Origin: Ctena decussata
Taxonomy: Eukaryota > Mollusca > Bivalvia > Lucinida > Lucinidae
Reading direction: 5' to 3'
Assembly (NCBI GenBank): GCA_963989385.1
Contig: OZ022515.1
Coordinates: 4,310,803-4,374,802 of the forward strand
DNA length: 64,000 nt
This document shows positions 22,651 to 33,929 of this stretch, one piece after another. A program made the translations under genes and the position numbers. The number at the start of each line of letters is the position of its first letter. The stretch's first letter is position 1. A model generated the notes under the pieces. The model saw only the letters and a list, made by a program, of their open reading frames with translations. It was not told the origin of the DNA and made no database searches.

Positions 22651-23716
22651 AATGCGTAAACCAAGAAGAATCTACATATTATGAAATTAAGCCTCTAGCT
22701 ACATTTCACGGATTAACAAATTGGTTTGAGACTTCGGTGTTTGCAGATGCGTATGAAAGGGTTAATTAGGACAAAATAGGATATAATTGTATATCCTTGT
22801 AAAGAAATAGATAAAATTAGATTCTTATGATTTCATTTCAGCTTCTGAAGTCTCCGCTTTTTTGCGTGTTTTTTCTCCCATAAAATTTTCTTACGCCTGT
22901 GGGCTCAGCTATTAATATTACTGATTTTATAATATTCTATAAAACTTAAACTTTAACTGATGCATTGATAAATATTAACTCAGAAAGGACTAATAGATAT
23001 GTCAAAATATTTCAAACCCACCTTTGAAGCCTCCAAACAAAAACATTAAAACCATGTTTTGTATGCAAACATCATGCATTAGCGATGCATCGGAGAATCG
23101 CAATACATTGTGATTATCGTTCAGCATAATCATCAAAATTACATGTTTGCAGTCTTTTGGAAATTTCAACTTTGAAAAAGCTTAAAAAGTTATCTTTGTA
23201 GAAGATTTTGCTATATCTAGTCCAGCTCCACGGCAAAAATGTGGTTATTGGGTCGCTCCTATATGATCACTCACTTAAAGCTTTGCCCCCTTGATAAGAG
23301 TAATGCCCAAGGTAAGTTTTGAGAAATTCCACCAAGGGATCTGTGGTACCTGTAGTAGTGCACTAATCTGGGTAATTGTATTGTCTCTGAATAGAAATAA
23401 GATGTAAACATAAACATGATAGAATGTCGGTCATTTGCTACAGTGTTTTAAGGTGTACTGGTATACTGTCATGTTTTGCTGCCATATTTCAACGGGAGAC
23501 AACTTCCGTGACATTTTGTTGGCTTTAATAATCTGTAGAAATCTACCATGAAAGGAAAACAAATGATCCAACACGAGCATGTTTTTGTTTTTAAGATTTA
23601 ACTGTCACTAAAAAGGGGGGAAAAGGAAAGTAGTAGAATTGCTTTCTCTTCAAATGTAGCAATTTACCTGCATGTTTTTGCATTATAACAGAAAAAAAAA
23701 ATATTTAAATATTTAC

Positions 23717-23992
23717 CCCATTCCCCCGTATCCAGATCAACTTTACAGCTGTGAATGTGAACATCGATTCCATTGGTACTGTAGTATTCTCTAAGATTTA
23801 CTGGAAAGTGTAACAAACGCCTGGTCAATGTAGTTTTCCCCACTCCTCCATTACCAACAACCATCACCCTGATTTGATAGTTCTCTTCCATACCGTGTAT
23901 CAGTATATCACTGAAGGTCGTTTGTGAAGAGTCGAGGACTTTTAGAAGCGTCGGGCTGATGCCATACGATTTTGCTTTTAACCAATATTGAC
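23717..23992 (-). CDS. ROCO-family GTPase, P-loop exon (first visible exon)
   Basis: Ninety-two codon equivalents run from the acceptor TTTCAG at 23993-23998 to the donor TGGG|GTAAAT at 23717. Residues 46-53 read GNGGVGKT, a Walker A/P-loop (G1) of a GTPase, preceded by the strand QIRVMVV and followed by TLTRRLL. STNGIDVHIH at 71-80 fits the switch I (G2) region, and SCKVDLDTGEW is the next strand. This is the N-terminal portion of a Roc domain. The upstream codon is split (phase 1), so at least one more exon precedes it, but none is recognisable to the right. A dispersed-repeat copy begins within 70 bases of the acceptor at 24059. It could be a multi-domain immune or signalling ROCO protein of the kind expanded in molluscs (inference). 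Confidence 0.88.
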
Positions 23993-24058
23993 CTGAAAGA
24001 TTATTAATGTTACTGCATGTTCTCTGTATCATATACACAATCACAGATATCAAAATTT

Positions 24059-24422
24059 CAACCAACTAAATGTTTTGTACCACTTCAGAAACTGAGGGTG
24101 AGGTTGGGCCTGTAAAATCGATTTAAGCCCCCCAGTAATTCATTACTGACCGTTCCAAGGCGGTAGTTCTGTTTTGGTTCTTTGTTGCCTGTTTTTGGTG
24201 TCAGAGTTTCTGTGATGTTTTACCTAATGTATGTTATTATTATTTTTGGTTCGGTTTGGGTTGCTGAGTGGCCACCTTTTGGGAACAAGCTGCTCACTCG
24301 GTTGGCCATATGTTCTCTGTATCTTGATTATTTGTAATCTTAGTTGTTTCCAACTATGGTTTGAGGGCTGGATTTGGATTTTGATTGTTTCAGTTCCTGG
24401 TCTTTGCATACTTTTTACTTTT
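24059..24422 (+). mobile_element. 5'-truncated dispersed retroelement-like copy A
   Basis: This is one of five copies that share the right end CTTTGCATACTTTTTACTTT but start at different points. It begins at the ACCAACTAAATGTTTTGTACC segment and is near-identical to 31187-31547. The copies at 50249-50475, 60025-60193 and 26390-26442 are shorter. A fixed 3' end with variable 5' truncation is typical of target-primed reverse transcription, so a LINE 3' UTR or SINE origin is inferred. The hydrophobic open frame in it recurs in every long-enough copy and is not a gene. Confidence 0.75.
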
Positions 24423-24859
24423 ATTGAACAAGAAATTCGCGAAAGCTGTGTCTCGCCTGTCTGTATATTGATACAAAATCAAAACACTGGACCTAAGACA
24501 ATATCGACAAAGCCATCGTTGCTGATAACGCCGGGAAAGTGCTTACTACACCACATGTATCGCTTTCGGACGTGTAGGTAGGACAAAAACAGTGTAAACC
24601 AAGCAAGCTGTAAATCTCGTAAGTATACTCTAAAACACTCTGTCATTTGTCTACGGGAAAACAACTGACTGTTAGGTCGATCTATCCCTGAAATAAGTTA
24701 GTTAATTAAACGTTGAAGTCAAAATGACGTGATGTAAAACGTAAACGATTGTTAATTATAAATCTTGTTTCATATACATGTACGCAATTCGTAACGAACC
24801 CAGTATAGATTCTTTGTATTTTATGTTTATAGTCTGTTGTTACCTTGCGACAAAAATAA

Positions 24860-25900
24860 ATTAATAAACAGTTGAAAAGAAGCTTCATTTTATTAAATCT
24901 TTGCTTCAAACAATTTCAATCACAAACTGATATAAATTCTAAAAAATCTGATATACTATACTTTCCTTCCCTCATCTCTTGTGAAAATGAATTTGTAGAA
25001 TTTTACTGCATGTATAGCCTCCGAAAATATCTCCAATACTCCATAATGAAGTAAGAAAATTAGCAATATCTATAGATAAAGTAATCATATACATGTATGT
25101 TGATCAGGCGAGCTCAATAAATAACAAGAAAGAGACACAAGAATGTTTCCATTACATAATTTGATGCCGACCAAAATAGATAAAATCAATCAAATAAACC
25201 AAGAACAGCCCCCACCCCCACCCCCCCCACCCCAAAAAAAAAAAAAAAAAAAAACAACAAAAAAACAAGAGCTATGCAATCGGCAAATCACACACCCGTG
25301 ATAATCTAGACAATGTCTGTACTATGTGCAACAGAACAAGGTAATCTAGAATCAGGCTAAAGTAAACACTAACAAATCAAATACAAAATATTCAAGTTTT
25401 GTTCTTCTTTCTTTATTTACAGCAATTAGAAAACTTTAAAGGAGAGTTAAAAGGGAGATAAGAAGTCAATGATCATAAACTGATACCTTTACATTTCACA
25501 TCCCATCTACGACACTAAACAAGTAATGATTACATAGAGTAGCATAGTAACTGTAAGATGATAACGATAGGCAATACGAGCATGTCTCTCCAGTTAGGTG
25601 ATAACCAAGCTATCTAACACATACCCATCTTGTTTGCGTATTTATTAAATTAAACATAATTATATAAATACCAAATAGCCGATATCAACCGAAAAAAACT
25701 GAAGGGAAAACAAATAAAAACAAACGAAAGAGGAATAATTAACTGAACACGCAATAAGATAGATTTTACTTTACAGGTCTTAAATGATACTTCGAAAAGT
25801 TAAATCATTTTAAAGTGAACAAGAAAAAGTGGAAATTCAACAGGGGCAGATATTGTACAAAATAAGTATGGTATAGTAGTTTTTAGTATACTTTAAACGT
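24860..25900. repeat. Local duplication, copy 1
   Basis: It matches 26040-27620 in order. Shared landmarks are ATACTATACTTTCCTTCCCTC, GCTATGCAATCGGCnAATCA, ACTTTAAAGGAGAG, CAATACGAGCATGTCTCTCC, ACTGAAGGGAAAAnAAATAA and AAGTATGGTATAGTAG. A C-rich/A-rich low-complexity tract (25206-25265) is specific to this copy. Confidence 0.8.
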
Positions 25901-26039
25901 CGTCGAAGTCGGATACATATTATTAGGTATCGATAACATCAAATGTTACAGTCCAATGCGTTGAATTACCATCATGGACAATGACTTATAAACTACGATA
26001 AAGTCTTTAGTTACCTAGCGATCAAATTTGTTTCGTAAA

Positions 26040-27620
26040 TAAATAGTTGAAAAGAATCGACATTTTATGAGTGCCTGGCTTCAAAAATATTTTAAACAAC
26101 AAACTAATATAAATACTAAAAACTAATATACTATACTTTCCTTCCCTCATCTCTCCTGAAAAAAAATGTATTTGTAGAATTTAACTACACGAAGAACCTC
26201 CAAAAATCTCCAAAACCCTATAATGATGTAAGAAAGTAAGCACTATCTATAGGTGAAATAATTATTTATTTTAATAATTCGATAAAACATTATTTCCACT
26301 ATATGTTTGATGGCCGACAAAAATACATACAGTTAATCAAGTAAAACAAGAACAAAAAACCAAGTGCTATGCAATCGGCGAATCAAATTAAAAGTAAAAA
26401 GTATGCAAAGACCAGGAACTGAAACAATCAAAATCCAAACCCAATACCCGTAAAACATCTAGGCAACGTCTGTACTATGCGCAGCAGAACAGGAAATCTA
26501 GAACCGAGCTAAAGTAAGCATTAACAAATTAAATACAACATAATTAATATTTTGTTTAGTTTTCTCTTCATTCACCGTAATTTATAAAACTTTAAAGGAG
26601 AGAAAAAACAGAGATAACTTAGTGGAAGAAGGCAATAATCATTAACTGATACTTTCACATTTCACATCCTATCTACGACACCAAACAGGAAATTTTTACA
26701 TATAGTAGCATAGTAACAGTTACTGTGAGACAATACTAGCGATAGACAATACGAGCATGTCTCTCCCAGTTAGGCGACTACAAAAATGTTCTGAGAAGTA
26801 AGATCCTCTGGATGCAAGGAACACACCAATTAATGTAAGACAATACTAGCGATATACATTTCGAGCATGTCTCTCCCAGTTAGGCGACTACAAATATGTT
26901 CTGAAATTCAGATCCTTTGCAAACAAGGAACACACCGATGGATAGAATATAGCAGACTCGGTTTAACTAAGTCTGTCCATGACTAGTAATGAAATATACG
27001 ACGCCAGCCACGCCCCCTACCACCGGCTTAAGTGGAACTCTATTTTCAAAATTACTCAAATGAAGTCAATGATTCTAATGAACCAGAAAATACAATCTGC
27101 ACAATGATGATATACGGGAAGAATTTCAGGCCGCCACACGGCATAAACACAAGCTGCAGTAAAGATAAACATGTTCTGAAAAATAAGATCCTTGGGAAGC
27201 AAGAAACACACCAAAGAACAAAAATAACAGACTCGGTTTAATTCAGTCTGTTCATGACTAGTAATAAAATATACGACACCAGCCTTCCTCAAATAAACCA
27301 CAAATACATTCTGCACATTAACATTTTATTCACGTATTAATCACATTAAACACCTACTTTTTAATTAGAAGTACCAAATAACTGATATCAACTGAAACAA
27401 TGAAGGGAAAATAAATAAAAACAAACGAATAAATGTGATATCTTTAATTAAAGAGGAACAATTAACTGAACAGGATGTCGCAATAACATAGGTATTACTT
27501 TACCGGTCTTAAATAATACTATGTAAAGTTAAATCATTTTGAAGTGAACATGAAAACAAGTAGGAATTCAGCATGAGCAGATGTTTTACAAAGTAAGTAT
27601 GGTATAGTAGCCTTTATTTT
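26040..27620. repeat. Local duplication, copy 2, with internal expansions
   Basis: This is the longer partner of 24860-25900. It contains extra repeated segments of the form GAGCATGTCTCTCCCAGTTA...TGTTCTGA...AAGATCCT...GGAACACACC at 26753-26830 and 26868-26940, with a related piece at 27170-27215. It also contains the short insertion at 26390-26442. Two segments ending ACTAGTAATnAAATATACGAC, at 26983-27003 and 27256-27278, are also duplicated. Confidence 0.78.
26390..26442 (-). mobile_element. Shortest copy (E) of the 5'-truncated family
   Basis: AAAAGTAAAAAGTATGCAAAG onward for about 50 bases matches the shared 3' end of the family. The corresponding place in the duplicated partner (about 25287-25298) lacks it, giving a natural empty site. 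This insertion therefore happened after the duplication. Confidence 0.75.
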
Positions 27621-27714
27621 ACTTTTATCATGGTTAATAACTTTGTTTTCCTCTTTAATTGCACGCCAGTTGGACAGGTATCAGACTCACTGATAGGCTT
27701 GACATAAAGGTACT

Positions 27715-28140
27715 TAGTTTAGTTAGTTGGGGCCGAAGTTTGCCTTGTCTGTTGCTTCGTTAATCGGGTTCTAACTGATGGTTTTCTTTTGCTTAGGTAT
27801 TTCAGTGGTGTTGTTTGACTTCCTAGGGGTCTCTTGGAGTCGCAATATGTTATTTCGCGTCCTCATCATTGATTCATCTAAGGACTTAAACGTGATTTGT
27901 TTGTGTCATATGATGATTCAGTGATGGGTATGGAATTCTTTCTGCTGCCCAAAAATCTAGCTAAATGTTTCGAACCACTGCAGAAGCAGCGGTCGGGTTT
28001 GGATCCAGTTAAACATGTTTAAGCCCGCAAGTAATCTTTTGCTTACCGTTCCCAGGCGTTACTTCTGTTGTGGTTTATTGATGTTACATTGTGCTATGTC
28101 CGCCTGTCTATGTTCTTTGGCGGTTTGGTCACTTGTTTTC
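27715..28140 (+). repeat. Diverged relative of the dispersed family at 30945-31547
   Basis: It shares the order TAGTTnGTTGGGnCCG, TTGTCTGTTGCTT, CAGTGGnGTTGTTTG, TCCTCnT, AAATGTTTnGnACCACT, TTTAAGCCC, TTACTGACCGTTCC-like and TTCTGTTGTGGTT with the copy at 30945, but with many substitutions. It lacks the common 3' end. Confidence 0.65.
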
Positions 28141-29557
28141 TACCCAATCTGCCTTTTGTTTTGTGTTGTTTTGTAAGTTGAAAATAAAATAGATGTTAAT
28201 GCTGTTTTTGATTAGGGCAACTGAATGACCACCAAAGCTGCAACTCTATGACCCTGCATATTATCCGAACAATATACAGGTGTTTTATTATACCATTTCG
28301 TTATAAAGATCCAAACGGTGAAATACTTACTGAGTGAACTGGAAAAATGTGTTTTTCATCAAAAAGAGCACATAATTCGAATTCGAGAGAGCAAATATTC
28401 CGAACTGTTATAATTTTGATCATATGGACCGAAAGGAAGTGTATAGATCAAGTGGTGTTTCGTTTCACGCAAAATGGAAAAAAAAATCAGTAAAACGTCC
28501 CGCTTCTTTATATTTTCTTAAATAGAAAGTTTTTTTTTCGAATGCTTGTTGACACATATAACAAAGAAATCATGTTCTCGTTAGTAATATTATATGGTCT
28601 TGTTTTTTCTAAAAAATTAAAGTTTTTGTGTTTATTCCTCTCCCATTTTCGAAGCAAAAAACAAAATAAAAATACGGAGATTTAGAACACAAAGGTTTTG
28701 TTACTGTCTCGGATATCGGGTGGAAATAATTAAAAAATACAAAAAACATACACAAAATAAAATCATGAATATAGTCACAAAATACTCAGGATTATGCATA
28801 TTCTGCGCCTTATTTTGTTCGAATGTACACAGAAACAACGAAATTATAATGTCAAATTTATGAGATATCCTCGTTCAAAATTACGCCAGGAAACACGTGA
28901 TTTCCACCTGAAAACAAATACTATGACAAACAATGAAAAACAGATAATTTGTAAACTACGATAAAGTCAAGAGCAGACCATTCATAAACAGATGCCGTTG
29001 TAAGGAAACAATGAATTTTACGAGTTCATGAATAATTCCATTTTTAGTTCGCACACGTGACCACCGTTTTGTTTTTCCCGACTTCCAATTTATGTGTGTA
29101 TGGGCTTCTTTCCCTATTGTTTTTAGAGCGGAATGTGCAATTTGATTGTATTAATTCCTGATCATTGCCGTCCTTTTTACTGTCGAAAGCGCTCGCAGGG
29201 CTATGATACAAGGGACAAGCTTAATACACTGGTATAGACATTAGAAGAAATACCTTTAGGTCAAAGGATGTCATCGTGATAGAAATAAAGTTCGTAATTC
29301 CTTTGTAGTGTAGGAACATTATGTTATAAAAAAAAAAAACATCATACTTTAATAGCACTCACCTGCAAGAGTTAATCTAAGAATAAATAAATGTCTGTAA
29401 AAAACGTTTAATGAATATCAACTTACCTGGATTCTCTTGATGGCTTTTACTCTGTCAAAAAGAAAATATGTAGACGAATTGAATGGTCAATGAGTGCAAA
29501 CACCTCTCTCTCTCTCTCTCTCGCTATCATGTTTTCTCTCTAGATTATTCACTTAAT
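28141..29557. other. No recognised feature
   Basis: AT-rich sequence with an A run at 29329-29340 and a CT microsatellite at 29502-29523. No coding signal was seen. Confidence 0.45.
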
Positions 29558-29785
29558 TATCTGCGACACGACAAAACAAACAAAGTGACATGTGCGCCCA
29601 GTGAAGACTCAGATCAGCCTCTCCATCCGCCGAGTCTGATCAGAGTCTTAGCTGTCCGCAAAGAGGAAGCTTAGACCATTGGCTACTCTTTTACCGCTTA
29701 GACAACTTAAGGATGCCCAGGCTAATCGGCGTCTCCGATGGGCGCACATGCCACTTTGTTGGTTTTGTCGTATCGCGGCTCAACT
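29558..29785. mobile_element. Palindromic MITE, family member 1
   Basis: The left end GCGACACGACAAAACAAACAAAGTGACATG and the right end CATGCCACTTTGTTGGTTTTGTCGTATCGCGGC are imperfect inverted repeats. Inside are CAGATCAGCCTnnnCATCCG and GTCTGATCAGAGTCTT. Related copies lie at 30510-30742 and 35600-35848. Confidence 0.8.
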
Positions 29786-30509
29786 GTAGTTCCCAAGTAT
29801 CAAACATAAGCCTACCAGTAATATATTCTAAGATACTTTAATAGTTATCAAACTTTTATACTTTACTTTTAGTAATATATCTGACGTAATGACTAATGAC
29901 TGTATGAGTATCATCTGGTAGCAAGGGTATATTTAGGGCAACGATATACGGACTGTATGTCATCAGCTCAAATGAATATCACACCGTCAGAAGTTATATG
30001 TACTCTTCGAGTATGCAGTTTGAACTGGTCATTCTTCGCCCACGAGTACTAAACAAGGTCTGAGCACATATCAGATTGTATGTGTCTTATTTACTTATAA
30101 GCCAGTATATGTTATGGTTTTCAAATACGAGTTCATGTTTTGGTAAAAAAAACAGTCTCTATTCTTTAATAACAATGTCGGGCATTTTGTTCTGATTGCA
30201 ATATATTTAAGTAAGGCAAATGAGACCCAGAAGCAGGTACAACTTTGATTTTAGCAGTTAACCGACTAATGTCTGGAGTCCCATAAAAGGGACATTTGTG
30301 AACCGTGTCCACCGTATGGTCAGGGTCTACATTGTTTTAATTTAATTAAGAATTTCTAAGGTACGTTACAACTAAAAGAAAGTCCAAATCGTTATTGGAA
30401 ACAGACCTAGCTAATCAATTTGGCAGAGAAGTCGGCCAGGCATTAACGGGTTAATCCCTTAAATATGCTGCACCCTCCACCAATGTAGAAAACAACACTC
30501 AACACCAAA

Positions 30510-30742
30510 TGACCCTTGACACGACAGAAGCAATGAAATGGTATTCTGCCCTATCATATCAGTCCGTGCAATCGCCCAATCTGATCAGATTCTTCGCTGT
30601 GAGCTTAAAAGTTAACTAAACGATTAAGCTACCTCCATGCCAAGAGTAAAGACTCTGATCAGACTGTGAGCATGCCCAGGCTGATCTGAGTCTACGCTGG
30701 GCACACATGCTACTTTATTGGTTGTGTCGTGTCGCGGCTCAA
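30510..30742. mobile_element. Palindromic MITE, family member 2
   Basis: The right half (GATCAGACTGTGAGCATGCCC through GTGTCGTGTCGCGGCTC) is well kept. The left terminal repeat has been replaced by diverged sequence, with only CACGACAGAAGCAATGAAATGG-like remnants. It belongs to the same family as 29558 and 35600. Confidence 0.7.
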
Positions 30743-30944
30743 ATCATTTTCAGATTTTTTTGCCGAAAAAAGGGTTTTATATTAAGTTTGTGAAGGCCTG
30801 GTTGGGGTTTACACATCGATGAAACATTTGAAAGTACTTCAGATGATGAAATCTGCTTTTAATAACCATAATTGTCCTCTGCAGTGGTAATCAATGCAAA
30901 CCAAAGACCTAAGCTACATAACAGGTCATAAAGCTATATATTTT

Positions 30945-31547
30945 AGTTGGTTGGGACCGGAGCCTTTTTGTCTGTTGCTTGGTCCACCGGGGCTCAACTG
31001 GTGACCTTCTTTTGCTTCAGATTTCCAGTGGGGTTGTTTGGCAGGACAGGGATCTCCACCTGTCAGACGGCCCGTTGTATCTGTTGAGTCCTCGTTTTTG
31101 CTTCTTCATGTCGTTGAAATTTGATTTATGTGTTTACCGTGATGATTCATTGACGAGTTAGAGGGTTATCATGCGAACCGAACAACCAACTAAATGTTTT
31201 GTACCACTTCAGAAACTGAGGGTGAGGTTGGGCCTGTAATATCGATTTAAGCCCCCCCAGTAATTCATTACTGACCGTTCCATGGCGGTAGTTCTGTTGT
31301 GGTTCTCTGTTGCCTGTTTTTGGTGTCAGAGTTTCTGTGATGTTTTACCTAATGTATGTTCTTATTATTTTTGGTTCGGTTTGGGTTGCTGAGTGGCCAC
31401 CTTTTGGGAACAAGCTGCTCACTCGGTTGGCCATATGTTCTCTGTATCTTGATTGTTTGTAATCTTAGTTGTTTCCAACTATGGTTTGAGGGCTGGATTT
31501 AGATTTTGATTGTTTCAGTTCCTGGTCTTTGCATACTTTTTACTTTT
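30945..31547 (+). mobile_element. Dispersed retroelement-like copy B, longest
   Basis: This is the longest of the five copies that share the 3' end GCATACTTTTTACTTTT. It extends about 240 bases further 5' than copy A and includes TTGGTTGGGACCGGAGCC and TTGTTTGGCAGGACAGGG. No open frame with a reverse-transcriptase motif is present, so it represents at most a 3' untranslated portion. Confidence 0.75.
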
Positions 31548-31659
31548 CATACAGACCAAATGTTTTCTGCAAATCCTAGTACATGCAGCGCTTATGGTCT
31601 TAATTTAGAAAATCTTGTCACCGTGTAGTTAAAAGCCATGAAACACAAAACTGCGAAAC

Positions 31660-32085
31660 AAGAGGGCCATACGGCCCTGCAGCGCTTCCTGAAAAGTCAG
31701 CTCAGCAAAATATACTTTAGATTCACGTCTACCCAAAAGTTGCCACCAACACCATATGTCTGATGTAGGGCTATCTAGGGAACATTTTTGTCAAATATTA
31801 ATTATTAGGTCAGCAGTGCTAAGGCAGTTTTAGTAAATTTTCAAGTTTCCCATAGACAGTCAGCGACAAATTTCAGTTCCCATTGAAAGTCTGTAGCAAC
31901 TTCAAGTTACCACAGCATTAGTACCGACTAGCAGGAAAAATGAATTTAGTGCATGAACATTTCTGCACAGTTTCGGCTTTTTTTGCAATCTCGCCACGTT
32001 ACGTATTTCGGTTGTATGTGGAGAAAGATCAATAATAAAGGACAGAAAAGAGGAGAATGCTGAATTGCTTTGCCACGGCATAATA
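31660..32085. other. Probable repeat remnant, GAGGGCCATACGGCCCT start
   Basis: It opens with the short palindrome AGGGCCATACGGCCCT. The rest has two diverged similar segments around CCATAGACAGTCAGnGACAA and CCATTGAAAGTCTGTAGCAA. I cannot define its ends. Confidence 0.4.
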
Positions 32086-32089
32086 CGTC

Positions 32090-32430
32090 AATGGCAACCT
32101 GCATGAACACTCAATCTTGGACTGTTGTTGTGAAATCTGTTACAATAATTCTCATTGCTCGAAGGATGGAGAGATAGAAAGCTGAAAATATAAATGGAAG
32201 AATACATAGAAAGCCCGTTTTCGATCTCACGATACAATAAGTCGTTGTCAGTCTGAGTACCAAGAACGCACATAATATTTGTTAGGATTGTTAGGATAGC
32301 TGCTACCAATCAGGTCCATGTTTCAAGCATGGAGACAAAGAAAACTGAATGAATAAAAAGAAGAATAGTCAGTGGCAAATTTGTTCTCAATCTCACGATA
32401 AATTAAGTCGTTGTCAAGTGGTTAACCAAA
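32090..32430 (-). repeat. Dispersed repeat, AATCTGTTACnA/AATCTCACGATA family
   Basis: Two units contain GTGAAATCTGTTAC, TAAATGGAAGAATA, TCnATCTCACGATA and AGTCGTTGTCA. Related short pieces recur at 32750-32880, 57115-57390, 60895-61040 and 62300-62425. They look like fragments of one old family. Confidence 0.55.
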
Positions 32431-32494
32431 CATGAACACTTTAACTAGAATCGTTTCTGTAAAATCTTTTACGAAATATTTCATTATTTTCAGA

Positions 32495-32745
32495 TTTGGT
32501 AACCTCAGCCGAAATTAATTTAGGCCTTGAAATACCGGATTTCAAGTTTCATTGACATTTTCCACTGATGCATAGATATGGCGGGTGTATTATAATAGAC
32601 AGGTTGATGCTTAGCACTCGCGAGCACCTAAACTCAGCTGTGTTTTAGGGTCCATGTCTGTTTATATAGAATATTCAGAAATTGTCAATGTGTAAATGAC
32701 ATTTGAGTTCGGACTTCCGAAAGGGTACTTTGACTATTTTTATTT
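32495..32745 (+). repeat. Dispersed repeat, copy 2
   Basis: This is the partner of 21660-21930, in the same strand orientation, with the same order of CCTCAGCCGAA, GATATGGCGGGTGTATTATA, GGGTCCATGTCTGT and GAGTTCGGACTT. Confidence 0.7.
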
Positions 32746-33476
32746 ACAAGATACAAATACAAGAAGAAATTAACATACGGCAAGTTCTTAATCTCATGAT
32801 GCATACAGTCTCCATCAATCTGTATACCAAATACGACTAGTCCAGTTTGCATGGAGATATGGAATCGTTGGCGATTATTTTGATCTAAAAGCGGGACAAT
32901 GAACGCCCGTTTTCACCCTTTTACTGAAAGAGATATTATTAGAAGGTATAAGCCAGCTTATTTTTCATGGCCACCCCATATATAAAATTTCAAAATCCAA
33001 GCCCTGCTATTCGTGAGTTTCATAGATGCACAAGGTTTGACAAACATGACCAATGACTCTGTGATAAGCAAATGCAGATAATATTCTCATCCTATCAAAA
33101 AATTGCTCATACCAACTACATCTAGCACACCAAACATCAGCTTCCAGGTAACAAGATTGCATTGTATTTTTGACGAATAACTTAAAGTTCAACTATAATG
33201 CGGGGCGGGGAGAACCTAATCGCATTTTCAGTTAGTTTTTATGGTCATATCGTATGTAAACCAGAAAATGCGTTTGTAAAACAGTATGCCCCCTAACCAT
33301 TTACCTTACCCTAAAAAGGATGGGCCTACAACTCAGTGATGGAAATGGTCTGTAGAAAACAGGGAGCATAATCCGCCTGTTTTAGCGCCATACCTAGCTA
33401 GGAGTAATAACTCTGTAGCTAGCTTATAAATTCAGAATTATCTCTTCTCACCAAAATATTTAACATACTACAAATG

Positions 33477-33557
33477 TATCCCAAGGCGAAACAGTCCAAA
33501 ATTTTGAAAAAAACAGTATACCAAGGCGAAACAGTCCAAAATTTTGAAAAAACAATA
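33477..33557. repeat. Short tandem duplication of about 43 bp
   Basis: CCAAGGCGAAACAGTCCAAA and the following ATTTTGAAAAAA occur twice in succession with almost no change. Confidence 0.9.
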
Positions 33558-33821
33558 CCACGACTAAAACGAGGCATAACTCAGTCATACTTTAATAGAA
33601 AACATACACATTATTATAATAGTAACTTGAACTGGCGAACTGTTTCACGTCAAGTGAATCAGCTCATACTATCGGATCGCCCAAGATGCGTGCGTCGAGG
33701 GTGATCCGATGGTATGAGCTTATCCACGAGACGCGATACAGTACGTCAGATCGAGTTACTTTATAATTATATGCTTATTAAATAACTAAGGGAACAGCCA
33801 ATCATTCATACTTGCCAGTGC

Positions 33822-33925
33822 TTATGCATCGACCTGGATTCGAACCTGCGCGGCAGAGGTAGGCATGCAGCCAGTCAGTCGTGAAACAAACGCTACCGAC
33901 TGAGCTATTGAGGCGCGCCATTTGG
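33822..33925 (-). mobile_element. tRNA-like SINE head
   Basis: On the minus strand, GCGCCTCAATAGCTCAGTCGG (A box) and GGTTCGAATCCAGG (B box) are spaced as in a tRNA with a long variable region. The acceptor ends do not pair convincingly. A SINE head or tRNA pseudogene is more likely than a working tRNA. Confidence 0.6.
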
Positions 33926-33929
33926 CATG

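Larger units (their letters stand above)
16091..23716 (-). other. Intron of the ROCO-family gene
   Basis: A 7.6-kb phase-1 intron, donor TGGG|GTAAAT at 23717/23716. It holds CT-rich microsatellites, a roughly 440-bp tandem element (18375-20232), a hairpin-ended element (20790-21280), a dispersed repeat (21660-21930) and a SINE (22472-22650). 16100-17400, 17780-18370 and 22660-23700 show nothing I recognise. Confidence 0.8.

Noticed and set aside
24231..24581. Hydrophobic open frame (FLVRFGLLSGHLLGTSCSLG start), also present at 50138-50440 and 59842-60237 on the other strand
   Set aside because: The same peptide appears because the same dispersed repeat is present. Copies are truncated at different points and no start or signal is conserved, so it is not a membrane protein gene.
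33822..33925. Possible minus-strand tRNA gene
   Set aside because: The promoter boxes are good, but the terminal stem and anticodon arm cannot be drawn convincingly.
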